Assembly (NCBI RefSeq): GCF_014251795.1
Contig: NZ_CP059201.1
Span: 248,001 to 312,000, forward strand
Direction: 5' to 3'
Source of the DNA: Blattabacterium cuenoti
GTDB taxonomy: Bacteria; Bacteroidota; Bacteroidia; Flavobacteriales; Blattabacteriaceae
DNA: 64,000 nt
Shown here: positions 62,096 through 64,000 of the stretch, in pieces
How positions within the stretch are numbered: position 1 is the first letter of the stretch
Layout: every line of letters begins with the position of its first letter
Program-made: the position numbers and the translations under genes
Notes under the pieces: model-generated
Database searches by the model: none
What the model was told of the DNA's origin: nothing
What the model saw: the letters and a program-made list of their open reading frames with translations, nothing else

Positions 62096-63427
62096 ATGCA
62101 AAAGAAAAAATCTTCTATAGGATGGAGGAATGAAAACAAGCACCCTTCTCTTTCGGAAGTTTTTTCTTCCGTTTCTGTTCCAAAACAGAAAGGGATATGG
62201 AAAAAACTTTTTGCTTTTACTGGTCCAGGATTATTAATTTCTGTAGGATATATGGATCCAGGAAATTGGGCGACAGATATTGCTGGAGGGGCTCAATTTG
62301 GTTATATGCTTCTATCTGTGATTTTTATATCCAATTTTTTTGCCATGATTTTGCAACATTTAGCTTTAAAATTAGGAATTGTTTGTGAGAGAGACTTAGC
62401 ACAAGCTTGTAGAGATCATTACCCACCCTTTATTAGTTTCATTTTATGGATATTATGCGAAATAGCTATTTCAGCTTGTGATTTAGCGGAAATTATCGGT
62501 TCAGTACTAGCCTTAAAATTGCTTTTTGGCATTCCCATGACATGGGGAGTATTAATTACAGTTATAGATGTTTTAATTATTTTGTTTTTTCAACATAAAG
62601 GTTTTAGATACATTGAAAGTGTAGTAGCAACTTTAATTTTTACAATTTTAATTTGTTTTAGTTTTGAAATTATTAATTCAAAACCTGAATTTTTTTCCAT
62701 ATTAAAAGGAATTATCCCTAGTACTGAGATTATGAAAAATTCGCATTCTTTTTATATATCTATCGGAATACTAGGAGCTACGGTAATGCCTCATAATCTG
62801 TATCTTCACTCAAGCATCATACAAACTAGAGATTATCCACGTACTATTGAAGGGAAGAAAATGGCGATCAAATATGCCACCATAGACAGTACCTTATCTC
62901 TATCTTTAGCATTTTTTATCAATGCAGCGATATTAATTATATCTGCAGCCACTTTTCATAAATTTGGACATACAAAAGTTTCAGATATTATGGATGCACA
63001 CAAACTTCTAACTCCTATATTAGGTTCTAGCCTAGCTGGAGTTTTTTTTGCATTAGCTTTACTAGCATCAGGACAAAATTCTACATTAACTGGAACTTTA
63101 GCTGGACAAATAGTTATGGAAGGATTTCTGAATATAAAACTCAAACCTTGGATTAGAAGATTAATAACGAGATTGATTGCTATTGTTCCAGCCATGATTG
63201 TATCTATTGTTTATGGAGAAAAAGGCACAACTGAATTATTAATAATAAGTCAAATCATTTTATCGGCACAACTAAGTTTTGCAATAGTTCCATTAGTTCA
63301 TTTTACAGGAGATTCAGAAAAAATGGGACCATTTGTTAATGGAACTTTTTTAAAAATATCAGCCTGGTTCATTACAATTATCATTGTGATGCTAAATCTA
63401 TTTTTATTATATAATAGCTTCTTGTGA
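62096..63427 (+). CDS. mntH: NRAMP family divalent metal transporter MntH
   Basis: NRAMP proteins import manganese or iron with protons. The metal-binding motif of helix 1 is MDPGNWATDIAGG (about 60-72) and that of helix 6 is VMPHNLYLHSS (about 230-240); both are complete. About eleven hydrophobic segments are visible at 443 residues. It may supply manganese or iron from the host. It is divergent from pheA, and its 3' end overlaps the convergent rplI by 21 bp. Confidence 0.93.
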   Translation: MQKKKSSIGWRNENKHPSLSEVFSSVSVPKQKGIWKKLFAFTGPGLLISVGYMDPGNWATDIAGGAQFGYMLLSVIFISNFFAMILQHLALKLGIVCERDLAQACRDHYPPFISFILWILCEIAISACDLAEIIGSVLALKLLFGIPMTWGVLITVIDVLIILFFQHKGFRYIESVVATLIFTILICFSFEIINSKPEFFSILKGIIPSTEIMKNSHSFYISIGILGATVMPHNLYLHSSIIQTRDYPRTIEGKKMAIKYATIDSTLSLSLAFFINAAILIISAATFHKFGHTKVSDIMDAHKLLTPILGSSLAGVFFALALLASGQNSTLTGTLAGQIVMEGFLNIKLKPWIRRLITRLIAIVPAMIVSIVYGEKGTTELLIISQIILSAQLSFAIVPLVHFTGDSEKMGPFVNGTFLKISAWFITIIIVMLNLFLLYNSFL

Positions 63428-63880
63428 AGATGAAGAAGATAATACTTCAAAATTGAATGTAAATTCGAAATTTTTATGTAATCGTATAGTTGCCTTATGT
63501 TTTCCTATTGTTTTAATTACTTTATTTCCAGGTATCCTAATGAGTTTCTTATCTATGGAAACTCCTTCTTGATTCAAAACATTCATAAGGTATTGATTAT
63601 TAATTGAACCAAAAAGTTTTCCTCCTTTCCCTGTTTTAACTGGTATTTTAATAGTTAATTTTTTTAATTTATCTTCTATTTCTTTATGTTTTTCAATTAA
63701 AAAATTTTCTTTTTTAGAACGTTGTTTCAATATTTCATGAGTATTTTTTATAGTTCCAGGCAATGCTAAAATTGCATATCCTTTAGGAATGAGATAGTTT
63801 CTAGCATAACCAGGTTTAACATCTAATTCATCATATTGAAATCCTAAATTTTCTATGTCTTTTTTTAGAATAATCTTCAT
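63407..63880 (-). CDS. rplI: 50S ribosomal protein L9
   Basis: The N-terminal domain MKIILKKDIENLG with VKPGYARNYLIPKGYA is the L9 signature, followed by a long connecting helix and a C-terminal domain (KLFGSINNQ, KTIGKHKATIRLH). At 157 residues the length is normal; the Ser-rich tail SSSSSQEAII is extra. It directly follows rpsR, as in the common rpsF-rpsR-rplI order. The 3' end overlaps mntH by 21 bp. Confidence 0.95.
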   Translation of the reverse strand: MKIILKKDIENLGFQYDELDVKPGYARNYLIPKGYAILALPGTIKNTHEILKQRSKKENFLIEKHKEIEDKLKKLTIKIPVKTGKGGKLFGSINNQYLMNVLNQEGVSIDKKLIRIPGNKVIKTIGKHKATIRLHKNFEFTFNFEVLSSSSSQEAII

Positions 63881-63881
63881 T

Positions 63882-64000
63882 TTATCTTAAATCATCTGTA
63901 ACAAAAGGTAAAAGTCCAATCTGTCTACATCTTTTGATAGCTGAATTTAATTTATTTTGATTTTTTTGTAAAGTCCCTGTGATACGACGTGGTAAAATTT
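63882..64000 (-). CDS. rpsR: 30S ribosomal protein S18 (partial, 5' end outside window)
   Basis: The last 38 codons and the stop are in the window. The residues [19 protein letters not shown] and a following [13 protein letters not shown] match the C-terminal half of S18. It lies 1 bp upstream of the rplI start on the same strand, which is the usual arrangement. The rest of the gene, and probably rpsF, lie beyond the window. Confidence 0.93.
   Translation of the reverse strand, partial: ILPRRITGTLQKNQNKLNSAIKRCRQIGLLPFVTDDLR

Overview
The window is 64 kb of very AT-rich, almost completely coding bacterial DNA. It looks like the reduced chromosome of a Flavobacteriia endosymbiont, most probably a cockroach symbiont of the Blattabacterium type. 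The support is inferential, from gene content and style. There is a thrombospondin-type-3/OmpA outer-membrane protein, a PiT transporter with a long C-terminal extension, a PASTA-tailed FtsI, a chorismate mutase-DAHP synthase fusion in an aromatic operon, diphosphomevalonate decarboxylase, many A8-A12 tracts, TAnnTTTG promoter elements and hardly any Shine-Dalgarno sequences. A nearly full peptidoglycan gene set argues against smaller symbionts such as Sulcia. No species was verified.

Layout. 1-8.5 kb: the 3' part of an OmpA-like gene with five perfect 81-bp repeats, then tatC, ychF, an M42 aminopeptidase, dapF, a DegP/HtrA protease, an LptG-like permease and tgt. 8.6-24.4 kb: a 12-gene division and cell wall cluster (rsmH, ftsL, ftsI, murE, mraY, murD, ftsW, murG, murC, ftsQ, ftsA, ftsZ) followed by hisS. 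murD is broken by a frameshift lying exactly on an A AAA AAG slippery heptamer. 24.4-32 kb: pnuC, a phosphopantetheinyl transferase, an Mrp ATPase, a degenerate purine nucleoside phosphorylase homologue, murB, two small membrane proteins, rlmB, pheS, a conserved hypothetical gene and cvpA. 32-43.3 kb: a LuxE-like protein, PiT, ruvA, der, trmD, argH, gyrB, uppP, truB and rpsP. 43.4-53.3 kb: tRNA-Gln, gltP, mvaD, tRNA-His, an aspartate-type aminotransferase, rsmG, an amidohydrolase, lysS, lipB, an MtaB-type methylthiotransferase and ahpC. 53.4-64 kb: dnaG, rpe, fabI, metK, the aromatic operon pheA-aminotransferase-tyrA-DAHPS/CM, mntH, rplI and a partial rpsR.

The genes fit a symbiont that keeps its own murein wall and divides with FtsZ/FtsA. 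Nutrient provisioning shows as lysine/DAP (dapF), arginine (argH) and a short Phe/Tyr operon. No insertion sequence, prophage, CRISPR array or defence system is visible, and no intergenic gap exceeds about 160 bp.

I found no convincing new multi-gene system. The observations most worth a second look are the murD frameshift, the perfect tandem repeats in the OmpA-like gene, several long perfect inverted repeats inside coding sequence (one is a 32-bp palindrome), poly-A tracts up to A12 in dnaG and lptG, and enzymes that have lost signature residues (purine nucleoside phosphorylase, amidohydrolase, DnaG, Tgt, Mrp and the PheA regulatory domain). Some of these losses may be lineage-wide.
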